Positions 42,779 to 51,012 of a DNA stretch of 64,000 bases are shown here, piece by piece; position 1 is the stretch's first letter; every line of letters begins with the position of its first letter. The translations under genes were made by a program, and so were the position numbers. The DNA comes from Azotimanducus chitobiosivorans (lineage in GTDB: Bacteria > Pseudomonadota > Gammaproteobacteria > Pseudomonadales > Azotimanducaceae). The DNA is taken from positions 62,001 through 126,000 of the forward strand of contig OZ241339.1 of the NCBI GenBank assembly GCA_965200235.1. Reading direction: 5' to 3'. Under the pieces are notes generated by a model. That model was not told where the DNA came from. It made no database searches and saw nothing but the letters and a program-made list of their open reading frames with translations.

Positions 42779-43668
42779 GCCCACTTCCTACGCACGAACT
42801 CGTCAATGAGCGGCGCACTGATATTACCGAGCAGAACGGCGAAGGCGATGCCGTCGGCATACGCGCCAAAGCTTCGTATCAGAAACACGAGCACGCCGAT
42901 GAGCGCGCCGAAGATCAATCTGCCGCGCGCCGATGCAGGGGCAGTCACCGGGTCGGTGACAACGAACCAAGCGCAGAGCATGGTGCCGCCAGTAAAGAGA
43001 TGCATGGTCGGCGAGCCAAGGCTTGACGAACTGCCCCCGTCGTATCCGAAGCTCGCGCACACGACGAGACTGACAAGAAAGGCGACCGGTGCCTGCCAGC
43101 GAATAATGCCCATGGCGAGCAGGCATAGTCCGCCGATCAGGAATCCCAAGTTCATCCATTCCCAGCCGATGCCGCCAACTACGCCAAAGGCGTGCGGCCA
43201 AACCTCGGCGACGGTCGATGCGCCGCGAAAACGAAAGACCTCAAGCGGCGTCGCAGCCGTCACGCCGTCCACGACCCAAGTGGCAAGATCGCTTGGGAAT
43301 GCGACCAGCACAAGCGCGTAGCCAGCCATCGCTGGATTCAGTAGATTGTTGCCCATGCCGCCGTAGGCATGCTTCGCGAGGCCGATGCCGCCGGCAAGCG
43401 CGATAGCAAGCAAGTACCACGGCACGCCCGGCGGCAGGCAGAGCGCGATCAGCACTGCGCTCACCACGGCGCTGCCGTCAAGAAGATGTGGCTTCAAGGC
43501 CGCGCCGCGAAGGCGCAGGCAGGCGGCTTCAATGCCAATGCCAAATGCGGCGGCGAGCGCCACTTGGACGAGCAGCGCCCAGCCGAGCCAGGGCAGCATC
43601 ATCAGCACGCCCGGCACAAGCGCGAGCAGCACGAAGCGCATGATGCTTGGAGTGTCCGATGGCTTCAT
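42775..43668 (-). CDS. rsxD: Rnf/Rsx electron transport complex subunit D
   Basis: RsxD is a polytopic membrane subunit with covalent FMN. AKHAYGGMGNNLLNPAMAGYA is diagnostic, and the flavinylation motif reads DGVTAATPL (Thr 140). At 297 residues it is shorter than E. coli RsxD (about 350), mainly in loops. The start overlaps the rsxB stop by four bases (ATGA). Confidence 0.93.
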   Translation of the reverse strand: MKPSDTPSIMRFVLLALVPGVLMMLPWLGWALLVQVALAAAFGIGIEAACLRLRGAALKPHLLDGSAVVSAVLIALCLPPGVPWYLLAIALAGGIGLAKHAYGGMGNNLLNPAMAGYALVLVAFPSDLATWVVDGVTAATPLEVFRFRGASTVAEVWPHAFGVVGGIGWEWMNLGFLIGGLCLLAMGIIRWQAPVAFLVSLVVCASFGYDGGSSSSLGSPTMHLFTGGTMLCAWFVVTDPVTAPASARGRLIFGALIGVLVFLIRSFGAYADGIAFAVLLGNISAPLIDEFVRRKWA

Positions 43669-44564
43669 GGTATCGATGTGGACTTGATGCGCCGCAGGCG
43701 CTCTGAGCGTCGTTGATTGGTCGCTTCTTGCGATTGCTCGCGGCGTTCGCTGCTGATTTCAAACAGCGCCGCTGCGCGCGCTGCGTGCCGCTTCGACGCT
43801 TGCTGTGATCTTTCGCGCGCAGCCAGTTCAAGAATTGGCTGGGCGAGCGAAATGCCGCTCGGGCATTGGCTGTCGCAGCGTCCGCAGGCGATGCAGGCAT
43901 CTGCGCCGGGCCCGGGTACGGCGTCGTGTGCGTCTTGCCGAATCGACCACCACAGCTCGCGTACCGGGATGTCTTTCGGGCACGCGGCGTCGCACAGTCC
44001 GCAGCGTATGCAGCCGAGCGGCTCGCTGGTCGAGGTCGATTTCAGCATTTTTCGACCAACCGCCTCGACTGGCGTTTCGACCATGTCAATGCAATCGACC
44101 GGGCAGGCATGGACGCAGAGCTCGCAGCCGGTACACAGTTCTTCGAGCACGCCGTGCAGATACCCTTGGGCGCCAAGGATGGCATCGACCGGACACGCCG
44201 GGCGGCACAATGCGCAGCCGACGCATTCCGGTTCGCGAATCTTGGCAACTTGACTCACGCTAGGGTCCTCAAAGGATGCACCGCGACTGATTGGGCGATT
44301 GAGCAATTCAGAGAGCGCGTGTGTGGTGGCTTCACCACCCGGCGGGCACAGGTCGATCTGCTCACCTCCCGCAACTGCCGACGCATAGGCGCGGCAGCCC
44401 GGATACTCGCATTGGCCGCATTGGGTTTGCGGCAGCTTCGCTTCTATTGCGTCGATAAGCGCGTGCTCATTGCCGCTCCAGCGCTTGGCGGCGATGCTGA
44501 GCAGCCAGCCAAGGCCAGCACAGAGGGCACCGAAAGCCAAGGCTTGCAGCGCGAGCAGAATCAC
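43665..44564 (-). CDS. rsxB: RnfB fused to the C-terminal ferredoxin part of RnfC
   Basis: Residues 1-28 are the membrane anchor. The Fes domain binds a [4Fe-4S] cluster through C49, C52, C57 and C73 (CGQCEYPGC). Two ferredoxin-type clusters follow (C114/C117/C120/C124 and C144/C147/C150/C154), completing normal RnfB. The extra part has two more CxxCxxCxxxCP sets (C185/C188/C191/C195; C224/C227/C230/C234) within CIRCGLCDAACPKDIPVREL and CIACGRCDSQCPSGISLAQ, which match the C-terminal ferredoxin half of RnfC, not RnfB. A basic Ala/Arg/Gln-rich tail ends the 299 residues. No rsxC with the NADH/FMN domain exists in this operon. Confidence 0.9.
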   Translation of the reverse strand: MILLALQALAFGALCAGLGWLLSIAAKRWSGNEHALIDAIEAKLPQTQCGQCEYPGCRAYASAVAGGEQIDLCPPGGEATTHALSELLNRPISRGASFEDPSVSQVAKIREPECVGCALCRPACPVDAILGAQGYLHGVLEELCTGCELCVHACPVDCIDMVETPVEAVGRKMLKSTSTSEPLGCIRCGLCDAACPKDIPVRELWWSIRQDAHDAVPGPGADACIACGRCDSQCPSGISLAQPILELAARERSQQASKRHAARAAALFEISSERREQSQEATNQRRSERLRRIKSTSIP

Positions 44565-45139
44565 TGACCCATCCCAGAAAAGCCCATGAATGCCAGCGAC
44601 ATGAAGCCAGCGGTGATCAAGGCAATCGGCACGCCTGCGAAGCGCGCTGGCACATCAGCGCCTTCGAGTTGCCTGCGTATCGCGGCAAAGAGCAGCAATA
44701 CGAGCCAGAATCCAAGCGCTGCGCCGAATGCGTAGATGAGCGTCTCAATGAAACCAAGCTGTTCGCGTAAGGCGATCAATGCCACGCCGAGCACGGCGCA
44801 GTTGCTGGTGACCAGTGGCAGGTACGCGCCGAGCGTTTGATGAATCAATGGATGCGCATGGCGCACATAGAGCTCGGTGAGCTGCACAAGGAACGCGACC
44901 ACAAGAATGAACGCAATGATGCGAAAACTCGTCAGCCCGAACGGCACCAGCAGGTAGTGATACACAAGATAGGACGAGGCGGCAGACAGAACGAGCACGA
45001 AGCAGGTGGCCGCGCCCATGGCAAGGGCGTTGTCAAGGCGTGTCGATGCGCCCATGAACGGACACAGGCCAAGAAACCAGACCAGCACAAAATTATTGAT
45101 GAGCAGCGCGCCCACCCACAATGAGAAGAGGTCGCCCAT
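44561..45139 (-). CDS. rsxA: Rnf/Rsx electron transport complex subunit A
   Basis: RsxA pairs with RsxE to hold the membrane-embedded [2Fe-2S] cluster. LLINNFVLVWFLGLCPFMGAS and YLPLVTSNCAVLGVALI carry the conserved Cys residues. 192 residues with six helices, as expected. It starts 15 bases after metG and overlaps rsxB by four bases, so metG and the rsx genes may be one transcript. Confidence 0.95.
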   Translation of the reverse strand: MGDLFSLWVGALLINNFVLVWFLGLCPFMGASTRLDNALAMGAATCFVLVLSAASSYLVYHYLLVPFGLTSFRIIAFILVVAFLVQLTELYVRHAHPLIHQTLGAYLPLVTSNCAVLGVALIALREQLGFIETLIYAFGAALGFWLVLLLFAAIRRQLEGADVPARFAGVPIALITAGFMSLAFMGFSGMGQ

Positions 45140-45154
45140 AGGCTGCCTTCTCTG

Positions 45155-47209
45155 TTAGCGCACGCGCATTCCAGGCTCCGCGCCAGAGTCCGGCGAGAGC
45201 AGGAAGATCTCCTTGCCGCCTTCGCCCGCCGCGAGCACCATGCCTTCGGAGGTGCCGAAGCGCATCTCCCTCGGCGCGAGATTGGCGACTACCACCACCT
45301 GACGGCCAACAAGCGAATCCGGCGCATAGGCCGACTTGATCCCGGCGAACACATTGCGCGTCCCGGTGCCAAGATCAAGCGTCAGGCGCAGCAGTTTGTC
45401 GGCATCTTCGACCGGTTCGGCGGCGACCACCTTGGCGACGCGAAGGTCGATGCGCAAGAATTCGTCGAGGCTGACGTGCGCGTCCTTGGCCTGCTTCGGT
45501 GCCGGTTGCGCTGCTTCTGACTCGGGCGCATCGGGTGGCTTCGAGTCGTCCATCATGCGCATCAGCGCCTTCTTGTCCATGCGCCGCATGAGCGGAACGA
45601 ATTGATTGATTCGGTGCGAACGCAGATATTCGGCGGAGTCTTGCCATTGAAGCGGGCCGGCATTGATGAACTCTTCAACCCGCGCTGCGGTCTCAGGGAG
45701 TACGGGCTTCAGGCACACCATCAAGAATCGGAACATGTTGATGCCTTGGCTACAGATGCCATGCACGGCTTCGACCTTGTCACCCTGCTTGATCAGATTC
45801 CAAGGTTCGTGGCGGGTGATGTACTGGTTGGCACAGTCGGCGAGCGCCATGATCTCGCGCACCGCTTTGCCGACTTCGCAGGACTCGAAGTAGTCGGCGA
45901 TGGTCTGCCGGCTCGCTTGGAAGGCTTGCCACAGCTCGGCATCATGGATTTCGGCGGCCAGCATGTGGTCAAAGTTCTTCTCGATAAAGCGCGCGCAGCG
46001 GCTTGCGATGTTGACGAGCTTGCCCACGAGGTCGGCATTGACTCGATTCAAGAAATCGTCGAGATTGAGGTCAATATCAGCGATGCTGGGGTTCAGCTTG
46101 GATGCGAAATAGTAGCGAAGGTACTCCGGGTCAAGGTGTTTCAGGTAGGTTTCGGCGAGCACGAAGGTGCCGCGCGACTTCGACATTTTGACGCCGTTGA
46201 CGGTGAGAAAGCCGTGCGCTACGACGCGCGACGGGGCGCGAAAGCTAGCGCCCGCGAGCACGGCAGGCCAAAAGAGGGCGTGAAAGTAAATGATGTCCTT
46301 GCCGACAAAGTGGACGACTTCGCTGCTCGAATCTTCGTTCCAGAAGCTGTCAAAATCAATGCCGCGCGCTTTTCCTGAGCCATTTATGTAGTTGCGGAGG
46401 CTCGCCATATAGCCGATCGGTGCGTCCATCCACACATAGAAGTACTTGTCTTCAGTGTTCGGGATGGGAAACCCGAAATAAGGGCCGTCGCGACTAATGT
46501 CCCACGGTTTGAGCCCCGCATCGAGCCATTCTGCGAGCTTGTTGGCGACTTCGCCTGAGACCGCATCGCTCGCGGTCCAATCGCGCAGTCGTTGCGTGAA
46601 TTTCGGTAAATCGAAGAAATAATGTGTGGAGGTGCGCTTCACGGGTGTCTTGCCAGAGAGCGTGGACACGGGATGAAGCAGTTCAGTGGCCTCGTAGCTT
46701 GCGCCACAGCCTTCGCAGTTGTCGCCGTACTGATCCGCAAGACCGCAGCGCGGACAGTTGCCCTTCACATAGCGGTCCGCGAGGAAGAGTCCTTTCTCTT
46801 CATCGTAGAGCTGTTCGACTTCGCCGGTGGTGATGAGCCCCGCATCGCGCAGGCGAAGGTAAATGGTCTCGACGATCTCTTGGTTCTCGGACGAATGCGT
46901 CGTGTGATAGTTGTCATGGCTGATCAGAAACCCTTGAAGATCACGCACATGGGCATTGCGCAGCCCGCCGATGAGTGCTTCCGGCTCAACCCCTTCGCTT
47001 TCCGCGCGCAGCATGGTGGGCGTGCCGTGGGCATCGTCAGCACATAAGTAGACGACCTCGTGACCGCGAAGCCGCTGGAAACGCGCCCACACATCGGTAT
47101 AGACGTGCTCGAGCATGTTGCCAAGGTGCAACTCGCCATTGGCATACGGCAGGGCGCTCGTGACGAGGATGTTGCGCGGGGTGTTCAAGACGAAGGGGCG
47201 GAAGTGCAA
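45155..47209 (-). CDS. metG: Methionyl-tRNA synthetase
   Basis: MetG charges tRNA-Met. The HIGH-type motif is HLGN (28-31) within ALPYANGELHLGNMLEHV; the KMSKS motif occurs at about 339-343. A zinc knuckle (CPRCG and CEGCG) lies near 150-170. The C-terminal about 110 residues are the EMAP/Trbp111-like tRNA-binding domain (RIDLRVAKVVAAEPVEDADK). 684 residues, normal. A diverged copy of the 5' end lies about 1.2 kb upstream at 48427-48594. Confidence 0.97.
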   Translation of the reverse strand: MHFRPFVLNTPRNILVTSALPYANGELHLGNMLEHVYTDVWARFQRLRGHEVVYLCADDAHGTPTMLRAESEGVEPEALIGGLRNAHVRDLQGFLISHDNYHTTHSSENQEIVETIYLRLRDAGLITTGEVEQLYDEEKGLFLADRYVKGNCPRCGLADQYGDNCEGCGASYEATELLHPVSTLSGKTPVKRTSTHYFFDLPKFTQRLRDWTASDAVSGEVANKLAEWLDAGLKPWDISRDGPYFGFPIPNTEDKYFYVWMDAPIGYMASLRNYINGSGKARGIDFDSFWNEDSSSEVVHFVGKDIIYFHALFWPAVLAGASFRAPSRVVAHGFLTVNGVKMSKSRGTFVLAETYLKHLDPEYLRYYFASKLNPSIADIDLNLDDFLNRVNADLVGKLVNIASRCARFIEKNFDHMLAAEIHDAELWQAFQASRQTIADYFESCEVGKAVREIMALADCANQYITRHEPWNLIKQGDKVEAVHGICSQGINMFRFLMVCLKPVLPETAARVEEFINAGPLQWQDSAEYLRSHRINQFVPLMRRMDKKALMRMMDDSKPPDAPESEAAQPAPKQAKDAHVSLDEFLRIDLRVAKVVAAEPVEDADKLLRLTLDLGTGTRNVFAGIKSAYAPDSLVGRQVVVVANLAPREMRFGTSEGMVLAAGEGGKEIFLLSPDSGAEPGMRVR

Positions 47210-47306
47210 ACGCGAATTATAGTCATGGGTGGGGGATATGGCGTTGGCAGCGGTTCGCGGCAGGTCTCAGCCGGGGCAGACTTGTGAAGCTTCGTTGACA
47301 ATCAAT

Positions 47307-47423
47307 TTAATCTAGCCCCGCTCGCGCAGAAAGCTCGTGAGCACGCCAAACGTCTTCCACTTCGCGTACGAAATTGACTAGGTCGGTTTTGCCTTTCTGC
47401 CAAGAAGCCTCGTCAAGGCTACA
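47307..47423 (-). other. In-frame 38-codon extension after the amber stop of the NucS-like gene
   Basis: Directly after the TAG of the nuclease gene the same frame stays open for 38 codons up to a TAA. The peptide includes KTDLVNFVREVEDVWRAHEL, which looks like real protein sequence (amphipathic, no low-complexity). It could be the former C-terminus cut off by a nonsense mutation, a readthrough tail, or chance. The rest of the gap to metG (47210-47306) holds nothing recognisable. Confidence 0.4.
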
Positions 47424-48350
47424 CTAATGCTGCTCTGGCGCATCGCGCGTCGCCGGTGCGTTCGGCGGCACTTCGGCCGTAAATTGAATCTTCGTCTTGA
47501 GTAGCTCGAACTGTTCGCGACCGAGGTCGACAGCGGCTGGATACAGTGTAATCCGAATACGCCCGCAATCCTCAATCACAACGGCGTGTGAACCACGCAC
47601 CCGAACATCCTCCGGCAATGTGATCGTTCGCTGAAGATAAGTGATTCCGGATTTCGTGTAGTAGGTTCGGAAGCTGTAGTTCAAGGCGTCTCGTGCATCC
47701 TGCCACAGCGCTTCCACACCATACTCGCTCGCCTTTCGATCTAAGTCTATCTTGCCAAGATTTCCGAGCGGCTTGTCCACGACTTGCACCTGCTTCGCAA
47801 GAAGCATATTTTCGCCGCTCAGATAGCCGTGGAAAGTGAGTAGGCTGATGTCAATATCCCTTTCCGCTAGATAATCAACGATTCGCTGAGCGCTCAAATC
47901 AATCCCAAGGCTAACCAAGACCATTCTCACCGGCGTCAGGGATTCTCCTGCCTGGCTTGCATACCATTCCTGAAAATCGGCAATTTTCTTGAATCCATGT
48001 TTCCCCGATTGCTCGGAAATGAGCGTTCCGAGTTCCGAGTCTGACAGGGACTCCAAGAAGCTGCAGTAATCGAGTATCTGCGCCACGGCATCCCGCGTGA
48101 GCTTTTCGCGCTTGAGTTCGAAGACGGTCAATCGGCCTTCCTCGTCAATGCCGAGAAGATCGATTTGACCCGCGCCAGTCGGAACCTGCCTGCCGACGAG
48201 CGTGAGTCCACGCATCAGCATGGTCGGATTGCTTGCTAAGATGTCCTCCAACCTCTCTTCCGTATCGACCTTGTCAGCGCGATCAAGCTCGGTTGCAGAC
48301 CAAGGCTCGTTACGTCTATCAATTTTCCAGACGCCGATGTCAGCTTTCAT
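47424..48350 (-). CDS. NucS/DUF91-like PD-(D/E)xK nuclease-domain protein
   Basis: The 308-residue protein has GAGQIDLLGIDEEGRLTVFE followed by LKRE, with D64, E78 and K80 in the PD-(D/E)xK nuclease arrangement and Q91 (QILDY) behind it, as in NucS-type endonucleases. The remaining C-terminal two thirds are not recognised in detail. It is a typical accessory nuclease of uncertain role (mismatch repair or defence). A fragment of metG lies just upstream, metG itself downstream, so the gene seems to have been inserted next to or within a duplicated metG region. Confidence 0.8.
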   Translation of the reverse strand: MKADIGVWKIDRRNEPWSATELDRADKVDTEERLEDILASNPTMLMRGLTLVGRQVPTGAGQIDLLGIDEEGRLTVFELKREKLTRDAVAQILDYCSFLESLSDSELGTLISEQSGKHGFKKIADFQEWYASQAGESLTPVRMVLVSLGIDLSAQRIVDYLAERDIDISLLTFHGYLSGENMLLAKQVQVVDKPLGNLGKIDLDRKASEYGVEALWQDARDALNYSFRTYYTKSGITYLQRTITLPEDVRVRGSHAVVIEDCGRIRITLYPAAVDLGREQFELLKTKIQFTAEVPPNAPATRDAPEQH

Positions 48351-48426
48351 GCAAGTTGCTCAAGACTTCGCAACCGGGAAGTTTATGCCATTCTCGCGCT
48401 GATCTCTTAAGTCGCGCAGACAACCT

Positions 48427-48594
48427 TTCGCTTTCTGTGGGCAGTATGGTGGGCGTGCTGTCGGTATTGTCAGCGCGCAAGCAAACGACTTCGTCATCGC
48501 GAAGCCATCGGAAACGCGCACGCACGTCGGGATAGACGTGTTCGAGCATGTTGCCAAGGTGCAATTCGCCATTGGCGTAGGGTAAATCGCTATC
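48427..48594 (-). pseudogene. Degenerate duplicate of the metG 5' end
   Basis: Read on the minus strand, this stretch gives DLPYANGELHLGNMLEHVYP and then DVRARFRWL, against ALPYANGELHLGNMLEHVYT and DVWARFQRL in metG; similarity continues to about codon 60 of metG. At DNA level most positions agree but many codons have changed, so the copy is old. It covers only the first part of the Rossmann fold including the HIGH-type motif and cannot be functional. Flanking sequence is unrelated. Confidence 0.85.
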
Positions 48595-48614
48595 ACGAAG
48601 GTCCAACTCGCGTG

Positions 48615-49049
48615 TCAATTCACAAGCGGATTTCGCACAACGAGCGGCGGGAAGCGGCTGAGGTCTCGGTCAGCGCTGAGAAGCTCTGTGACACCATGCG
48701 CAATGCATATGACCGCAACTCGGGCATCGTGAACCATCGGTCCTCTCACATGGGCTTCCCTCAATAGCGTGCGGAGCATTCCCCAATGCGATTGAGATTC
48801 ACCGATCAGCGCCAAGCTCGGCGCCTCAAGCCAAGCGTCGATTTGCGTCAATGCCTCGGTAGTGGTCGTCGGCGGGTTGAATATTCGAGGGTGGGTCACA
48901 ATCGAGAAGAACTCGTGCAGGCAAGGCCAAGGCAGCGCCCAAGTCACACGACCTTGAGCGAGATTTTGAACACACGCCGACGCTTGCCCGTGCCACTCGC
49001 TATCAGAGCGATGCGCATAGACCAGAATGTTGGTGTCGGTCGCGATCAT
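48615..49049 (-). CDS. VapC-type PIN-domain toxin
   Basis: PIN-domain toxins cleave structured RNAs with a Mg-dependent acidic site. Here D5 (ATDTNILVYA), E46 (CLHEFF), D108 (VHDARVA) and D127/D129 (SADRDLSRF) form the expected set. The 144-residue length is typical. Its ATG overlaps the stop of the upstream antitoxin gene by 4 bases. Confidence 0.9.
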   Translation of the reverse strand: MIATDTNILVYAHRSDSEWHGQASACVQNLAQGRVTWALPWPCLHEFFSIVTHPRIFNPPTTTTEALTQIDAWLEAPSLALIGESQSHWGMLRTLLREAHVRGPMVHDARVAVICIAHGVTELLSADRDLSRFPPLVVRNPLVN

Positions 49050-49303
49050 TTGTCTTGGCTTTGTTCGCGCGTTTCGTAGATCGCTTCTCGGAATTTCGCC
49101 CAGTCCGCATCACGAAAGGTGTCTTGCAGCCCATGTCCACCAACGCTCGCATCTCGCAACTGAAAGGTGCGCTTGTTGTGATTGGCTGAAATCGCCATGC
49201 GTAGCCCTTGCTCAACCAAACTGCGAAGCGTAATGCCATGCTCCCTAGCGCAGGCTTTGGCGGATTCTGATAGTTGATCCGAGATTTCGATAGTCGTTTT
49301 CAA
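49046..49303 (-). CDS. VapB-like antitoxin
   Basis: This 85-residue protein begins MKTTIEISDQLSESAKACAR, a ribbon-helix-helix-like start used for DNA binding and dimerisation, and ends in a charged tail (FREAIYETREQSQDK) likely to wrap the toxin. Order and 4-base overlap with the PIN-domain gene support the antitoxin role. The start is the first ATG of the frame. Confidence 0.85.
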   Translation of the reverse strand: MKTTIEISDQLSESAKACAREHGITLRSLVEQGLRMAISANHNKRTFQLRDASVGGHGLQDTFRDADWAKFREAIYETREQSQDK

Positions 49304-49401
49304 TATGGGTGCCCATATTCTATATTACGGGTTCACAGCGTAGCAGTGCAGATGATGTCATTCAACCTATCTTGCCCTTGGCCGAGATCTGCGCACTGCG
49401 A

Positions 49402-49423
49402 TAGCACGCGATATATCGTGCTA
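49402..49423. promoter_or_regulatory. Inverted repeat upstream of the first phase-variable gene
   Basis: TAGCACG and CGTGCTA flank CGATATAT, itself partly palindromic. It lies between vapB and the phase-variable gene and could be an operator for the VapBC promoter or for the other gene. It is not conserved upstream of the second paralogue. Confidence 0.35.
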
Positions 49424-49454
49424 GACCAGCTTATTAAAACCCGGTAATACCCCT

Positions 49455-49467
49455 GTGATAAGATCAC
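49455..49467 (+). promoter_or_regulatory. Conserved GTGAT-N3-ATCAC operator-like site, copy 1
   Basis: The dyad GTGATAAGATCAC lies 70 bases before the start codon and is kept in the second paralogue (GTGATAGCATCAC) although the three central bases differ. Conservation of arms but not centre suggests a protein-binding site; it is close to, but not the spacing of, a CRP/FNR half-site pair. A further stem (GCCCGCT...AGCGGGC, 49486-49518) lies in the leader. Confidence 0.5.
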
Positions 49468-49536
49468 GCCCAACATCTGTGTCAACCGCCCGCTGGTGTA
49501 CTCCTTTGCTAGCGGGCTAACCGAAAGGAGAAACCA

Positions 49537-50242
49537 ATGAAACGAATAACCAGTAAATACCCCCCCCCCCCTTGCTAAATTAGCAACAATCACCGCTGCG
49601 CTGGTGGCGGTGGTGGTCGCCGCGCCGGTGTGGGCGCAGAACGTCACCGCGCCGGGGTTGATCGGACAACCCGCCTGTAGGGGCGGCTATGTCCATAATA
49701 TTGATGGAAACCATCTTGGGGTCAATACCTCCGTGATAAACGGCGCGGGCATGCAGGGCATTTTCACGAATAACTTTGCTGGCGTTACCTACTCCTTCTT
49801 GAGGGGACGGGTTGGCGGCGATTCCTCGGTTTCCGAATTTCCTTTGAAACTGCGGTTGATTAACAGCAACACAGGAGCCCAGACCCATCTAATAGAGTTA
49901 GGGACAGTCACGTCAACAACCGCGGTGGGCAGGGCAACCAACAACATCCAAGTTGCCGCCAAAACGCCCTATACCGCCATTTACTATGCGGATGTGACCG
50001 GGCTTGGAGAGGCCAATCCGATCAACTCGGTATGCTTCATGACGGGCGGAACCTACGCCACTTCCACCCTCAGCAGCGGAACTTCGGGATGCTTTTCGAT
50101 CAGTCCCCGCACCCCTTTTGACGTCCGCAACTGCCTGTGCGGGCGAAGCAATCTGGCCCAGACAGCGAGAACCTCACCAACCATTCAGCCGGGCTATACG
50201 GACGAGATGGCGCGAAGAAATCTGGGGTGCGACGCGAGCTAA
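49537..50242 (+). CDS. Phase-variable secreted protein 1 (poly-C tract out of frame, OFF)
   Basis: ATGAAACGAATAACC follows GAAAGGAG and encodes MKRITSKY, then a run of 12 C (49560-49571). With this length the frame meets TAA after MKRITSKYPPPPC. One C fewer or two more would join it to LAKLATITAALVAVVVAAPV and WAQ, a signal peptide, and to the open frame ending at 50242; the joined product would be about 234 residues. The C-terminal region CFMTGGTY...SGCFSISPRTPFDVRN is shared with the paralogue at 51637, while the middle is diverged. No known family was recognised. Likely a periplasmic, surface or released protein switched by slipped-strand mispairing. A sequencing error in the homopolymer is the alternative. 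Confidence 0.8.
49560..49571 (+). repeat. Poly-C tract, 12 C
   Basis: The homopolymer sits at codons 8-12, before the hydrophobic core of the signal peptide. Its length leaves the downstream frame closed. The matching tract in the paralogue is 23 C long and in frame. Long mononucleotide runs are rare elsewhere in the window. Confidence 0.9.
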
Positions 50243-50268
50243 TGATCCGCCCCTGAAACACACACGCG

Positions 50269-50293
50269 GGGCGGTCTTCGGATCGCCCTTTTT
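50269..50293 (+). terminator. Rho-independent terminator with UUCG loop
   Basis: GGGCGGTC pairs with GATCGCCC across a TTCG tetraloop (one G-T pair), followed by five T. It lies 26 bases after the stop of the first phase-variable gene. The same stem occurs after the second gene at 52337-52356 without the T run. Confidence 0.85.
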
Positions 50294-50308
50294 CATGTTC
50301 CAGTGTTG

Positions 50309-50364
50309 CCAGCTTGAATCTTTGAGTAGTTACCCACTTGCGAGTGGCCAAAGATTCAAGCTGG
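50309..50364. repeat. Long inverted repeat near the recombinase 3' end, copy 1 (candidate att site or terminator)
   Basis: CCAGCTTGAATCTTTG is perfectly repeated inverted 24 bases later; the loop holds a second small stem (CCACTTGCGAGTGG). It is about 60 bases beyond the stop of the recombinase fragment. The same structure, nearly identical, lies next to the longer recombinase copy at 52425-52479. Attachment sites are commonly found beside the integrase gene, so an att role is plausible; no crossover site is defined. Confidence 0.6.
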
Positions 50365-50422
50365 AGCGAGTGAAATGGGTACTCGGTAATGGGAATGGCG
50401 GTATTACACCCCGATTGCGAGT

Positions 50423-50896
50423 CTACAGAAACTTGGCTACTGCCCCGCGTTGCGCTTTGGCCCCGGCGGAATAGTGTGCAACCATGCGGGCGGTTTTCCA
50501 ATTACCGGCCAGCATGGTCTCGATTGTGGAAGCACCGCGGGCGGTAAGTTCAGAGGCCAAACCAACCCGTCCAGAATGAGCGGTAAGCTTGTGGGTTAGG
50601 CTGGCTTGTTTCGCAAGGGCGGTAATCCGCTGGCTTATGCGTTGCGGTTTGAGGCCAATAACCGGATCATGTTCACTTGCGCCGGAGCGTAGATCCCGGG
50701 CGGCTTTGGCAAAGCCATTCTTCAACAACCTTATGTCGGTATCCTCACCGGCCCTATTGGTTTTTGAGGTGCGAACATGAATGAGTAGGTTCTCGTTTTC
50801 GGATTCCTCAAGATCATTCCAAGTCAAAGCGGCAATCTCGGAACGGCGTAACCCGGCCATGACCCGCGTAAACTTCATTTCCTTCAGGGCATTCAT
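50423..50896 (-). pseudogene. Tyrosine recombinase, 3' fragment (copy 1)
   Basis: The frame carries the catalytic part only: AGLRRSEIAALTWND with the first Arg, TAHSGRVGLA with His and second Arg, and NWKTARMVAHYSAGA with Trp and the Tyr nucleophile. Similarity to the longer copy at 52538 is very high and stops abruptly near 50862 at the MAGLRR codons. Upstream codons of this frame are unrelated, so the N-terminal core-binding domain is missing. It cannot be a working integrase alone, but all catalytic residues that remain are intact. Confidence 0.88.
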
Positions 50897-51012
50897 TCAC
50901 CGGAACACACCTTATTTCCGCCCTCGAGCTGTCCAAAGAATGGGGAGCACCTCACAATTCTTTAGAAAAAAACCATATTCCTGACATCAAGAACATGGTC
51001 TAGGTCAGCGGA

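Noticed and set aside
48340..48618. Small protein similar to MetG
   Set aside because: Only the first part of the synthetase is present with many changes; better explained as a decayed duplicate.
49604..50242. Independent gene starting at an internal GTG
   Set aside because: The paralogue shows that the true start is upstream of the poly-C tract; the internal GTG lies within the signal-peptide core and has no ribosome binding site.
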